From positions 1-5,784 of the forward strand of contig JAEZIE010000179.1 of the NCBI GenBank assembly GCA_023416175.1: a stretch of 5,784 nucleotides of DNA, read 5' to 3'. Within the stretch, counting starts at the first letter, position 1; the number at the start of each line of letters is the position of its first letter. Shown here piece after piece: positions 1 to 5,277 of the stretch. This DNA is from Bacillota bacterium (GTDB lineage Bacteria > Bacillota > Clostridia > Christensenellales > CAG-138). The notes beneath the pieces were generated by a model. That model was not told the DNA's origin and ran no database searches. It saw only the letters and a list, made by a program, of their open reading frames with translations. Both the position numbers and the translations under genes were made by a program.

Positions 1-926
1 CGCTATTGTTCGGCGGGCGCGGCGGCAAGGGGAACGCGAGGTTCGCCACCCCTACGCGGCAGACGCCAAGGTTCGCCTCCCCCGGCGCAAAGACGATGGA
101 CCGCGAGGTGGAGCTGGAATTAAAGACAATTGCGGATGTGGGCTTAATCGGCCTTCCCAACGTGGGCAAGTCCACGTTGCTTTCCGTGCTGACGGCGGCC
201 AAACCCAAGATTGCGAACTATCACTTTACCACTCTCACCCCTAATCTCGGCGTGGTGCAGCGGTATGAAAAGAGCTTTGTACTGGCGGATATCCCTGGCT
301 TAATTGAGGGCGCTTCCGAGGGTGCAGGCCTGGGGCACGAATTTTTGCGGCATATCGAGCGCACGCGGATGCTGATTCACGTGGTTGACGTCAGCGGCAG
401 CGAAGGACGTGACCCGGTAGAGGATTATGCGAGCATCCGCGCGGAGCTTGCGGCCTACAGCGACAAGCTGATGTCCCTCCCCCAGATCGTTGCGGGAAAC
501 AAAATGGATATTACGGGCGCGGAAGAAGGGCTGGAGATGCTCAAGGAGTATCTGGAGCCCCTGAACGTTCCCGTCTACCCCATCTCCGCGGCAGCGCATC
601 AGGGGCTGGAACAGTTATTGGACGCCACGGTACGCATGCTAGGTACCCTCCCCCCCGTTCTGGAGTTTGAAGAGGAAGAACTCGAGCTAAAGCCGCAGTA
701 TGAACCGGGCTTTGCGGTAACCCGCGGGGACGACGGCGCGTATGTGGTAACGGGCGGGGATGTGGAAAAGATACTCGATACCACCGACCCGAACGACGAA
801 ACCTCCATGCGCCGCTTCCAGCAGCTACTGCAGAAGGGCGGGATCGTGCAGGCATTAAAAGACGCAGGCGCTACCGACGGCAGCACCATACGGCTGGGCG
901 AATGGGAATTTGACTTTATATCATAA
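1..926 (+). CDS. obg: GTPase Obg/CgtA, 5'-truncated by the window edge
   Basis: Essential GTPase of the Obg family that binds the 50S ribosomal subunit and acts in ribosome assembly and stress responses; in Bacillus it is also required for Spo0A activation (established knowledge). The reading frame is open from base 3, so the start and most of the glycine-rich N-terminal Obg fold are missing; a TTG at base 6 is not a credible start. Numbering from that TTG: the end of the Obg fold (GGRGGKGNARF, 3-13), the P-loop GLPNVGKST (49-57), switch I around YHFTTLTPNLG (72-82), DIPG (95-98), NKMD (165-168) and the SAA G5 motif (194-196). A C-terminal OCT domain covers about 228-306. The frame ends in TAA and is followed by a terminator hairpin. 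All G motifs are intact. Family identity is very secure. Confidence 0.97.
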   Translation, partial: LLFGGRGGKGNARFATPTRQTPRFASPGAKTMDREVELELKTIADVGLIGLPNVGKSTLLSVLTAAKPKIANYHFTTLTPNLGVVQRYEKSFVLADIPGLIEGASEGAGLGHEFLRHIERTRMLIHVVDVSGSEGRDPVEDYASIRAELAAYSDKLMSLPQIVAGNKMDITGAEEGLEMLKEYLEPLNVPVYPISAAAHQGLEQLLDATVRMLGTLPPVLEFEEEELELKPQYEPGFAVTRGDDGAYVVTGGDVEKILDTTDPNDETSMRRFQQLLQKGGIVQALKDAGATDGSTIRLGEWEFDFIS

Positions 927-961
927 CAGCGGATTGCATCCGACGTTATGAAGGGAAATAT

Positions 962-995
962 AAACGGGAGGATGCGTAAAGTATGCTCCCGTTTT
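962..995 (+). terminator. Probable intrinsic terminator of obg
   Basis: A perfect 9-bp stem, AAACGGGAG (962-970) with CTCCCGTTT (986-994), lies 35 bases after the obg stop codon. The loop is 15 bases. The T-run after the stem is short (TTTT including the stem end, then GCTG), so termination may be only moderately efficient. Confidence 0.6.
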
Positions 996-1126
996 GCTGT
1001 GGTGAATGTTCTCGCAGATGCCTTGTTCGATATACCAAAGTTTTTTTGAATAACTCTGAGACTTGGCGTACGTATAATATCTGATTGCCGTAAGACTGAG
1101 TAGCCATATCCTTTGGTCCAATAAAG

Positions 1127-1159
1127 AACCCCGCCTCTATAAAGAAGCGGGGCTTTACT
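1127..1159. terminator. Hairpin terminator, possibly bidirectional, serving the zinc-ribbon gene
   Basis: The stem CCCCGC (1129-1134) / GCGGGG (1147-1152) has a 12-base AT-rich loop. On the minus strand it lies directly after the TAA of the zinc-ribbon gene and is followed by the T-rich TTCTTTATT. On the plus strand it is followed by CTTTACTTTT, a better T-tract, so it could also stop transcription coming from obg or from a short transcript in the gap. Confidence 0.7.
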
Positions 1160-1160
1160 T

Positions 1161-1508
1161 TTAATACCTGTCTCTTGAACGTCCCTGTGGTTGGAAACAG
1201 TCCTTACAATAAACCGGCTTGTCGTTGGATGGCCGGAAAGGAACCATTGTGTCTCTGCCGCACTGAGCGCACACTGCGGGGAACATCTCGCGTTCCGAAT
1301 TGCCATATCCGCCTCTGCCGCCGCCACCGCGCTGCTGGTTCTTCCTTGCAGCCCTGCATTCCGGGCACCGCTGGGGCTCATTCGTAAAGCCCTTTTCCGC
1401 ATAAAAGTTTTGTTCGCTCTCGCTGAACAGGAAGCCGGTACCGCAGTCTCTGCAAGTAAGTGTTTTGTCTGCCAATTTAAAAATATCTCCATTCTCCCAG
1501 GCATTCAT
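1161..1508 (-). CDS. Small double zinc-ribbon protein of unknown function
   Basis: A 115-residue protein with two cysteine modules. The N-terminal module has CRDC (19-22) and CPEC (48-51), as in the 'probable zinc-ribbon' family common in Bacillota. A Gly/Arg-rich linker (QQRGGGGRGGYG, 58-69) follows. The C-terminal module is CAQC-17 residues-CKDC (80-83, 101-104), which exactly fits the CxxC-x17-CxxC domain. All eight cysteines are present, so two zinc sites are likely. The linker resembles RGG-type nucleic-acid-binding segments, so RNA or DNA binding is possible, but this is inference. The ATG at 1508 has only a weak ribosome-binding site. An in-frame TTG at 1475 would give a 104-residue protein starting just before ADKTLTCRDCG, where family members typically begin; GGAG lies upstream of it, though 11 bases away. 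It is divergent from spoIIA and has its own promoter and terminator. Confidence 0.88.
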   Translation of the reverse strand: MNAWENGDIFKLADKTLTCRDCGTGFLFSESEQNFYAEKGFTNEPQRCPECRAARKNQQRGGGGRGGYGNSEREMFPAVCAQCGRDTMVPFRPSNDKPVYCKDCFQPQGRSRDRY

Positions 1509-1532
1509 TGCCTAGCTCGCTAAGCATACCAC

Positions 1533-1561
1533 ATTATAGTTTTGTTTGCACAATAAAGTTT
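1533..1561 (-). promoter_or_regulatory. Candidate sigma-A promoter of the zinc-ribbon gene
   Basis: The minus strand carries a perfect TATAAT -10 box (bases 1538-1533), ending 24 bases before the ATG at 1508. With a 17-base spacer the -35 would be the poor AAACTT (1561-1556). The leader would be about 18 bases. The -10 box is convincing and the -35 is weak. Confidence 0.5.
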
Positions 1562-1706
1562 GCGTAAAAACAGAGAAATGAATCCCGCAGCAGATCGACG
1601 GCATTTCTCCCCCTCCCTTTCCCATGTATAAAACTTTCCTCTGGCGGGCATACTGCAAACGGGGGAGTCCGGTCCATTTAAGACTTTTCTAAAACAAAAA
1701 AGGCCG

Positions 1707-1716
1707 TTTCGACAAA
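1707..1716 (-). promoter_or_regulatory. Spo0A-binding site (0A box) upstream of spoIIA
   Basis: TTTCGACAAA on the plus strand reads TTTGTCGAAA on the minus strand, a full match to the 0A-box core TGTCGAA and its flanking bases. Its centre is about 77 bases upstream of the start predicted from the sigma-H promoter at 1754-1783. In B. subtilis, phosphorylated Spo0A activates spoIIA from such sites (established knowledge). A degenerate second copy, ATTTTACAAA (1747-1756, 7 of 10), adjoins the -35 element 40 bases downstream. Confidence 0.6.
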
Positions 1717-1753
1717 CACAGTGGAGATCCCGCAAAAGCGCCCCCGATTTTAC

Positions 1754-1783
1754 AAAGGAGCGGCAGCAGGCAAGGAAGAATAC
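1754..1783 (+). promoter_or_regulatory. Candidate sigma-H promoter of the spoIIA operon
   Basis: AAAGGAGCG (1754-1762) matches the RNAGGA core of the sigma-H -35 element but not its trailing A/T bases. After 12 bases, GAAGAATAC (1775-1783) matches the RNNGAAT -10 element. Transcription would start near 1788, about 55 bases before spoIIAA. spoIIA is a sigma-H and Spo0A target in Bacillus. No good sigma-A promoter was seen in this gap on the plus strand. Confidence 0.55.
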
Positions 1784-1807
1784 AACACAGGCACAAATGA
1801 GGGATGT

Positions 1808-1826
1808 CCTGGGCTTTTAAGCCCGG
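1808..1826 (+). other. Leader stem-loop just upstream of the spoIIAA ribosome-binding site
   Basis: GGGCT (1811-1815) pairs with AGCCC (1820-1824) across the loop TTTA. The flanking CC (1808-1809) and GG (1825-1826) can extend the stem past a bulged T. It ends a few bases before the GAGGAGGGGAG ribosome-binding site and has no T-tract, so it is not a terminator. It may affect mRNA stability or ribosome access; the function is inferred. Confidence 0.35.
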
Positions 1827-1842
1827 AAGAGGAGGGGAGAAC

Positions 1843-2148
1843 ATGGAACTTGACGCAACCCGGAAGGGGCAGCGTTTGAAGGTGCGATTGTCCGGCGAGC
1901 TGGACCACCACAGCGCGGAAGGGGTACGTGAGGCGCTGGACGCGCTGATTGCGGACCTGACGGTAAAGGAGCTTATCCTGGATCTATCCGGCGTAAGCTT
2001 TATGGACAGTTCAGGCCTGGGCGTAGTACTTGGCCGTTACCGGGCGCTCAACGCCCGCGGCGGGCGGCTGTTGCTTGCAGGGGTACCGGCGAACATCGAC
2101 CGGATCTTCCGGTTATCCGGCCTGTACGCGTTGGTGGAACGGGCTTAG
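1843..2148 (+). CDS. spoIIAA: Anti-sigma F factor antagonist SpoIIAA
   Basis: STAS-domain protein of 101 residues that, when dephosphorylated, binds SpoIIAB and frees sigma-F in the forespore. The conserved GELDHHSAE segment (18-26) and the phosphorylation loop FMDSSGLG (53-60) are present; Ser56 aligns with the phosphorylated Ser58 of B. subtilis. The ATG at 1843 was chosen because GGAGGGGAG lies just upstream and the N-terminus then matches the family; an in-frame ATG at 1804 would add 13 residues that run through the leader hairpin. The C-terminus ends at LSGLYALVERA, about 14 residues earlier than in B. subtilis. It is first in the operon, with a Spo0A box and sigma-H-like promoter upstream. 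SpoIIE, the phosphatase that reactivates it, is not in the window. Confidence 0.95.
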   Translation: MELDATRKGQRLKVRLSGELDHHSAEGVREALDALIADLTVKELILDLSGVSFMDSSGLGVVLGRYRALNARGGRLLLAGVPANIDRIFRLSGLYALVERA

Positions 2149-2152
2149 TATC

Positions 2153-2194
2153 TACTAATCCGCTTTAGAGGAACGAATGAAATGCGGATTAGTA
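2153..2194 (+). repeat. Perfect inverted repeat / stem-loop between spoIIAA and spoIIAB
   Basis: TACTAATCCGC (2153-2163) and GCGGATTAGTA (2184-2194) form a perfect 11-bp inverted repeat with a 20-base loop, five bases after the spoIIAA stop. The loop contains AGAGGA (2167-2172) and an ATG (2177-2179) in frame with spoIIAB. No T-tract follows, so it is not an intrinsic terminator. It may tune the SpoIIAA:SpoIIAB ratio through mRNA stability or translation, or be a DNA operator; the sequence does not decide. Confidence 0.7.
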
Positions 2195-2230
2195 TTACGG
2201 GCATCAAGAGGGGAAAAGAGGGGTATGGAC

Positions 2231-2665
2231 ATGCATGACAATCAAATGCGTCTGGAGTTTTTGAGCCTTTCGCAAAATGAAGCGTTTGCGCGCTCGGTAG
2301 CGGGCGCTTTCATCACGCCGTTAAACCCGACGATTGAGGAGTTGACGGACGTGCGTACCGCGGTTTCTGAGGCGGTTACCAACGCCATCATCCACGGCTA
2401 TGCGAATACCACAGGGCAGGTCGTGCTGGAAGGGCGTATAGAAGGGGATACGTGCACCCTCACCGTACGGGACAGCGGCGTGGGCATCCCGGACGTTTCA
2501 CTGGCGCGGCAGCCGTTTTATACCACCCACCCGGAGCTGGAGCGTTCCGGCATGGGCTTTACGCTGATGGAAACATTCATGGATGAGGTAACGGTGAACT
2601 CCCGCGTGAACGGCGGCACCGAAGTGACCATGAAAAAAGCATTCAAGAGGCAGGCGACGCAATGA
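2231..2665 (+). CDS. spoIIAB: Anti-sigma F factor / serine kinase SpoIIAB
   Basis: GHKL-fold ATP-binding protein that sequesters sigma-F and phosphorylates SpoIIAA. From ATG 2231 it has 144 residues. Visible motifs are the N-box SEAVTNAIIHGY (46-57, with Glu47 and Asn51 in the catalytic-base and Mg positions), the G1 box DSGVGIPD (81-88) and the G2 box with ERSGMGFT (104-111). Arg21 aligns with the sigma-F-contacting Arg20 of B. subtilis. ATG 2231 is preferred because GAGGGG lies 7 bases upstream and the N-terminus then resembles B. subtilis; ATG 2225 (146 residues) is nearly as good. ATG 2177, in the loop of the preceding hairpin with its own AGAGGA, would add 18 residues. The stop overlaps the spoIIAC start by four bases (ATGA), implying translational coupling. 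Confidence 0.95.
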   Translation: MHDNQMRLEFLSLSQNEAFARSVAGAFITPLNPTIEELTDVRTAVSEAVTNAIIHGYANTTGQVVLEGRIEGDTCTLTVRDSGVGIPDVSLARQPFYTTHPELERSGMGFTLMETFMDEVTVNSRVNGGTEVTMKKAFKRQATQ

Positions 2666-3399
2666 TGGACGCAGCGCCGCTGCCCCATGAGGAGGTTCTC
2701 CCGCTCATACGCAGCGCACAGAGCGGGGATAGTTTGGCGATGGAGGAGCTGGTGCGGCACAACGCAGCGCTTGTGAAATCTATCGTAAAAAAATACCTCG
2801 GCAGGGGAATTGAATTTGATGATTTGTTCCAGATCGGCTGTCTGGGGCTGGTGAAAGCCATCCAAAATTACGACGAAGCATTCAACGTCCGCTTCTCTAC
2901 CTATGCAGTACCCATGATTGCCGGGGAAATCAAGCGGTTCCTGCGGGACGACGGGATGATCAAGGTCAGCCGGTCCATCAAGGAGCTTGCGACCCGCGTG
3001 GCTGCGGCGCAGGAACGTTTGCGGCGTACGCTGGGCAGCGACCCGGGCATACAGGAGATTGCCCGGGAGGTGGACGCGGAACCGGAAGATATCGCGGCTG
3101 CCCTTGATGCGGTGCGTCCGCATGTCTCGCTTTATGAGCATGTGTATGACGACGGCTCGGAGGCAACGCTGATGGACCGCATGCAGCAGGAGGGCGCGGA
3201 GGATACATTCGTGGTAGACCGCATCCTCTTAAAAGAGCTTTTGGGCCATCTGGAGGCGCGGGAGAGGCAGCTCATTGTACTGCGATATTTTCAGGACAAG
3301 ACCCAATCGGAAATCGCGCAATTAATGGGCGTTTCCCAGGTTCAGATCTCGCGCTTGGAAAACCGCATCATCAGCAAGCTGCGGGACGCGGCAAAGTGA
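2662..3399 (+). CDS. spoIIAC: RNA polymerase sporulation sigma factor SigF (SpoIIAC)
   Basis: The first forespore-specific sigma factor, a sigma-70 family member of 245 residues, close to the family norm. Region 2 covers about 30-105 and includes FDDLFQIGCLGLVKAIQNYD (52-71, core-binding region), the -10 recognition segment NVRFSTYAVPMIAGEIKRFL (75-94) and the DDGMIKVSRS end (96-105). Region 3 covers about 106-165. Region 4, with a helix-turn-helix at about 214-234 (TQSEIAQLMGVSQVQISRLE), recognises the -35 element. Sigma-F rather than another sporulation sigma follows from gene order after SpoIIAA and SpoIIAB. The ATG at 2662 overlaps the spoIIAB stop; a second ATG at 2665 directly follows, so the start is uncertain by one codon. 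An intrinsic terminator follows. No spoVA gene lies downstream, unlike in Bacillus. Confidence 0.96.
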   Translation: MMDAAPLPHEEVLPLIRSAQSGDSLAMEELVRHNAALVKSIVKKYLGRGIEFDDLFQIGCLGLVKAIQNYDEAFNVRFSTYAVPMIAGEIKRFLRDDGMIKVSRSIKELATRVAAAQERLRRTLGSDPGIQEIAREVDAEPEDIAAALDAVRPHVSLYEHVYDDGSEATLMDRMQQEGAEDTFVVDRILLKELLGHLEARERQLIVLRYFQDKTQSEIAQLMGVSQVQISRLENRIISKLRDAAK

Positions 3400-3430
3400 T
3401 GAATAATTGATAATGAATAATGAATATAAT
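3399..3430 (+). repeat. AT-rich near-tandem repeat abutting the spoIIAC stop
   Basis: ATGAATAAT occurs at 3399-3407 and 3413-3421, and a variant, ATGAATATAAT, at 3420-3430. The tract starts on the last base of the spoIIAC stop codon and differs sharply in composition from the GC-rich gene before it. It could be the edge of an intergenic repeat element; copies elsewhere cannot be seen here. Confidence 0.5.
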
Positions 3431-3434
3431 TGTT

Positions 3435-3461
3435 GAAAACCCTGACGGGTTTTCTTTTTTT
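3435..3461 (+). terminator. Rho-independent terminator of the spoIIA operon
   Basis: GAAAACCC (3435-3442) pairs perfectly with GGGTTTTC (3447-3454) across a TGAC loop and is followed by seven T residues. It is 35 bases after the spoIIAC stop. Confidence 0.93.
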
Positions 3462-3536
3462 ATAGCCAAAATAATAGCCCCGAAGGGCTTTGAGTGTGTC
3501 AAGAGAGGCATCCATATGTTTTGTGTTTTGTAGGTA

Positions 3537-3594
3537 TCGCCACCTGCGGCGTCCTCGGCGAGAGGCGTGTCGGACACTAAGCCTGTGGTGGCGA
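3537..3594. repeat. Inverted repeat with nested palindromes
   Basis: TCGCCACC (3537-3544) pairs with GGTGGCGA (3587-3594). Beyond a three-base internal loop GGC pairs with GCC, and GTCC (3551-3554) can pair with GGAC (3572-3575). Small internal palindromes CTCGGCGAG and GTGTCGGACAC lie inside. The arrangement resembles a folded repeat unit. Confidence 0.55.
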
Positions 3595-3616
3595 CGGTAA
3601 ATTTTTGTATTTTATA

Positions 3617-3641
3617 GCGGGCGGGCTTCGCCCCCCCCCGC
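3617..3641. repeat. GC-rich hairpin with a C9 homopolymer
   Basis: GCGGGCGGGC (3617-3626) faces CCCGC (3637-3641) and the run of nine C (3631-3639), giving a strong but imperfect stem around a TTC loop. The homopolymer is prone to length variation or sequencing error. Confidence 0.5.
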
Positions 3642-3674
3642 ACCCTGAAGTACGGGTTCTCTTAGGGAAGGGGG

Positions 3675-3697
3675 TTGGGGAAACTGCGTTTCCCCAA
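3675..3697. repeat. Perfect 10-bp hairpin, non-terminator
   Basis: TTGGGGAAAC (3675-3684) and GTTTCCCCAA (3688-3697) pair perfectly across a TGC loop. Neither strand has a T-tract directly after the stem (the plus strand continues ATC then A8), so it is unlikely to be an intrinsic terminator in either direction. Confidence 0.6.
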
Positions 3698-3700
3698 ATC

Positions 3701-3733
3701 AAAAAAAATTATCGTCGGTGCTCAAAGCACCGA
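3701..3733 (-). terminator. Probable intrinsic terminator of the MFS transporter gene
   Basis: Read on the minus strand, TCGGTGC (3733-3727) pairs with GCACCGA (3721-3715) across TTTGA. A T8 run (3708-3701) follows six bases after the stem. It lies about 65 bases past the transporter stop codon. The gap between stem and T-run is longer than ideal. Confidence 0.6.
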
Positions 3734-3771
3734 TACCTTGTAATCCCTTAAGCAGATTTTTTGATACTCTG

Positions 3772-3797
3772 AGAAAGCCTTGTCGGGCTTTCTTTTC
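3772..3797 (+). terminator. Hairpin between the convergent genes, weak terminator
   Basis: AGAAAGCC (3772-3779) pairs with GGCTTTCT (3786-3793) across a six-base loop and is followed on the plus strand by a short T-run (3793-3796, the first base inside the stem). On the minus strand, where it directly follows the transporter stop, no T-tract follows. It may be a back-up stop for plus-strand transcripts or protect the 3' end of the transporter mRNA. Confidence 0.45.
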
Positions 3798-3798
3798 A

Positions 3799-5052
3799 TC
3801 ATGCGGCCTTCTCCTCCCGCACAAAGAACAGCAGCACTGCGCCGATGATAAACGTAACAGCCACGGGCAGCACGCCGTCATTGATCCGGCCAGTCAGGGA
3901 GACCACTAAGCCCATCAGCGCCGTACCTAGTACGCTTTCAAATTTGCCAAATATGTTATAAAGCCCGAAGAATTCGCCCGCGCGGTGCTTATCCGGTATC
4001 AGCTTTCCAAAATAGGAGCGGGAAAGCGCCTGGATGCCGCCCTGCGCGGTGCCAACAAGGCCTGCAAGCAGGAAAAACTGCCAGGCGTGCGCCATGACAA
4101 AGCCCACCACGCATACAAGCAGGTAGGTCGCAATACCAAAATAGAGCATCTTCTTGGTGGAAAACCGGTCGCACAGTTTGCCGTAGAGGATGGAGCACGG
4201 GAAGGCAACCACCTGAGTGAGCAGCAGGCCCAGTATGATGCTGGTGGCGTCAAGGCCGAGCGCCGAAGCGTAGGTGGAAGCCATTTTGATGATGGTGCCC
4301 ACGCCGTCAATGTAAAAGAAGTATGCGATGAGGAATATAAACAGGTGCTTGTGTTTTCGGATATCCCGGAGGGTGCCGCCCAGACGCTTCAAGCTGTTTG
4401 CAATCATATGCGGCTCCGGATTGATGGCGGTGATTTGCCGGACGTTGCGGAAGAACGGAATGGTAAAGAGCGCCCACCATGCGGCGGTAATGAAGCAGGA
4501 GATGCGCATGGCCATCAGTTCGTCAATGCCGAGAAGGGACCCTTTCATAATCAGCGCGATGCTGACAAGGAACGGTATGGTGCTGCCGCCGATATAGCCC
4601 AGGCCAAAGCCCCAGGTGCTTACTTTATCCATGCGTTCGGGTGTGGTGACGTCCACAAGGAACGCATCATAAAACACGTTCGCGCCGGAGAAACCGAAGT
4701 TGGTGATACCGTATAAAATCAACAGACCGATGTACATATTGGTGACGGGGATGAGCCCTGTGGAGAGCACGCCCACCGCAAAGAATGCGGTAAACAGGCG
4801 CATCCGTAGCGTACGGTAATCCGCGATGGAACCCAATATCGGCGCAAGCACCGCCACAACAAGCCCTGTAAGCGAACTTGCGTAACCCCAGTTTGCGGTG
4901 TGCTGTACTGCGGATACCCCTGCGCCTTCGGCCATGGAACTGGCAAACAGCGGCAGGACAGCCGCAACCAGTATGGAATAGGCGGAGTTTGCCCAATCGT
5001 AGAGCATCCACGCGGTTTCAGTTTTTGTAAAATGCCGCTGCTTTGTTTGCAT
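3799..5052 (-). CDS. MFS transporter, UMF1/Atg22-like family
   Basis: A 417-residue integral membrane protein with about twelve predicted hydrophobic segments. The N-terminal WMLYDWANSAY (15-25) is the hallmark of the UMF1 (Atg22-like) branch of the major facilitator superfamily. The loop GSIADYRTLRMR (74-85) is the MFS motif A, with a second-half counterpart GKLCDRF near residue 293. A cytoplasmic loop between the two halves includes NVRQITAINPEPHM. Bacterial members are secondary transporters, often of unknown substrate; the yeast relative exports amino acids from the vacuole. The substrate here cannot be named. The ATG at 5052 has GAGGAG about 8 bases upstream. The gene stands alone, convergent with spoIIA and divergent from the glyoxalase gene, with its own promoter and terminator. 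Confidence 0.92.
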   Translation of the reverse strand: MQTKQRHFTKTETAWMLYDWANSAYSILVAAVLPLFASSMAEGAGVSAVQHTANWGYASSLTGLVVAVLAPILGSIADYRTLRMRLFTAFFAVGVLSTGLIPVTNMYIGLLILYGITNFGFSGANVFYDAFLVDVTTPERMDKVSTWGFGLGYIGGSTIPFLVSIALIMKGSLLGIDELMAMRISCFITAAWWALFTIPFFRNVRQITAINPEPHMIANSLKRLGGTLRDIRKHKHLFIFLIAYFFYIDGVGTIIKMASTYASALGLDATSIILGLLLTQVVAFPCSILYGKLCDRFSTKKMLYFGIATYLLVCVVGFVMAHAWQFFLLAGLVGTAQGGIQALSRSYFGKLIPDKHRAGEFFGLYNIFGKFESVLGTALMGLVVSLTGRINDGVLPVAVTFIIGAVLLFFVREEKAA

Positions 5053-5103
5053 GGGTGGCTCCTCATTTCAAAAAGATGTGCTTGATCTACAATTCCATAC
5101 CTT

Positions 5104-5132
5104 ATTATAAAAAATAGATGACAGGATGTATA
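5104..5132 (-). promoter_or_regulatory. Sigma-A-type promoter of the MFS transporter gene
   Basis: The minus strand has TATAAT (5109-5104) and, after a 17-base spacer, TATACA (5132-5127), matching four of six -35 bases. The leader would be about 45 bases. Confidence 0.55.
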
Positions 5133-5241
5133 GCACAATGAGCCATGAATGGCAAATTTATGCGTATTCGCTTTGCAATCTTCTGAGCGCGGCGTCCGTG
5201 TACGACTGCGGGCAGCGCACAAAAAGAGGCTTTCTTTCCGG

Positions 5242-5270
5242 GATTGCGCGGATAAGAACTGTGCTATAAT
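5242..5270 (+). promoter_or_regulatory. Extended -10 promoter of the glyoxalase gene
   Basis: TGCTATAAT (5262-5270) is a perfect extended -10 element. The -35 is weak: GATTGC (5242-5247) at 17-base spacing, or TTGCGC (5244-5249) at 15. Transcription would start near 5277, about 45 bases before the ATG. Confidence 0.6.
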
Positions 5271-5277
5271 AGAGGCG

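Larger units (their letters stand above)
3465..3700. other. Structured non-coding stretch, likely intergenic repeat element
   Basis: No credible gene is present. The stretch contains a chain of separate hairpins: AGCCC-CGAA-GGGCT (3476-3489), the long inverted repeat at 3537-3594, a GC-rich hairpin at 3617-3641 that includes nine consecutive C, and a perfect 10-bp hairpin at 3675-3697. A minus-strand frame runs through it, but it has no visible ribosome-binding site or recognisable domain and reads back into the spoIIAC end. The density of unrelated-looking palindromes after an operon terminator suggests an interspersed repeat or small non-autonomous element; this is inference. Confidence 0.5.

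Noticed and set aside
921..1121. Minus-strand frame of 66 codons between obg and the zinc-ribbon gene
   Set aside because: It has no ribosome-binding site, spans the obg terminator hairpin and shows no recognisable features.
599..1504. Minus-strand open frame of 301 codons
   Set aside because: It overlaps both obg and the zinc-ribbon gene in another frame, crosses the intergenic terminators and shows only low-complexity serine/arginine-rich sequence.
1520..1735. Minus-strand frame of 71 codons upstream of the zinc-ribbon gene
   Set aside because: It covers the promoter region and the Spo0A box and has no ribosome-binding site or similarity to a known protein.
2153..2194. The spoIIAA-spoIIAB palindrome as a transcription terminator
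   Set aside because: No T-tract follows the stem, and the downstream genes must be co-transcribed for the switch to work.
2518..3141. Minus-strand frame of 207 codons across spoIIAB/spoIIAC
   Set aside because: It is antisense to two secure genes with no ribosome-binding site or known domain.
3371..3643. Minus-strand frame of 90 codons in the structured gap
   Set aside because: It runs through the spoIIA terminator and the palindromes and into the end of spoIIAC, with no good start signal. It is better explained as a repeat element.
3985..4716. Long plus-strand open frame of 243 codons
   Set aside because: It lies entirely antisense within the MFS transporter gene, has a composition typical of a GC-rich shadow frame, and matches no recognisable domain.
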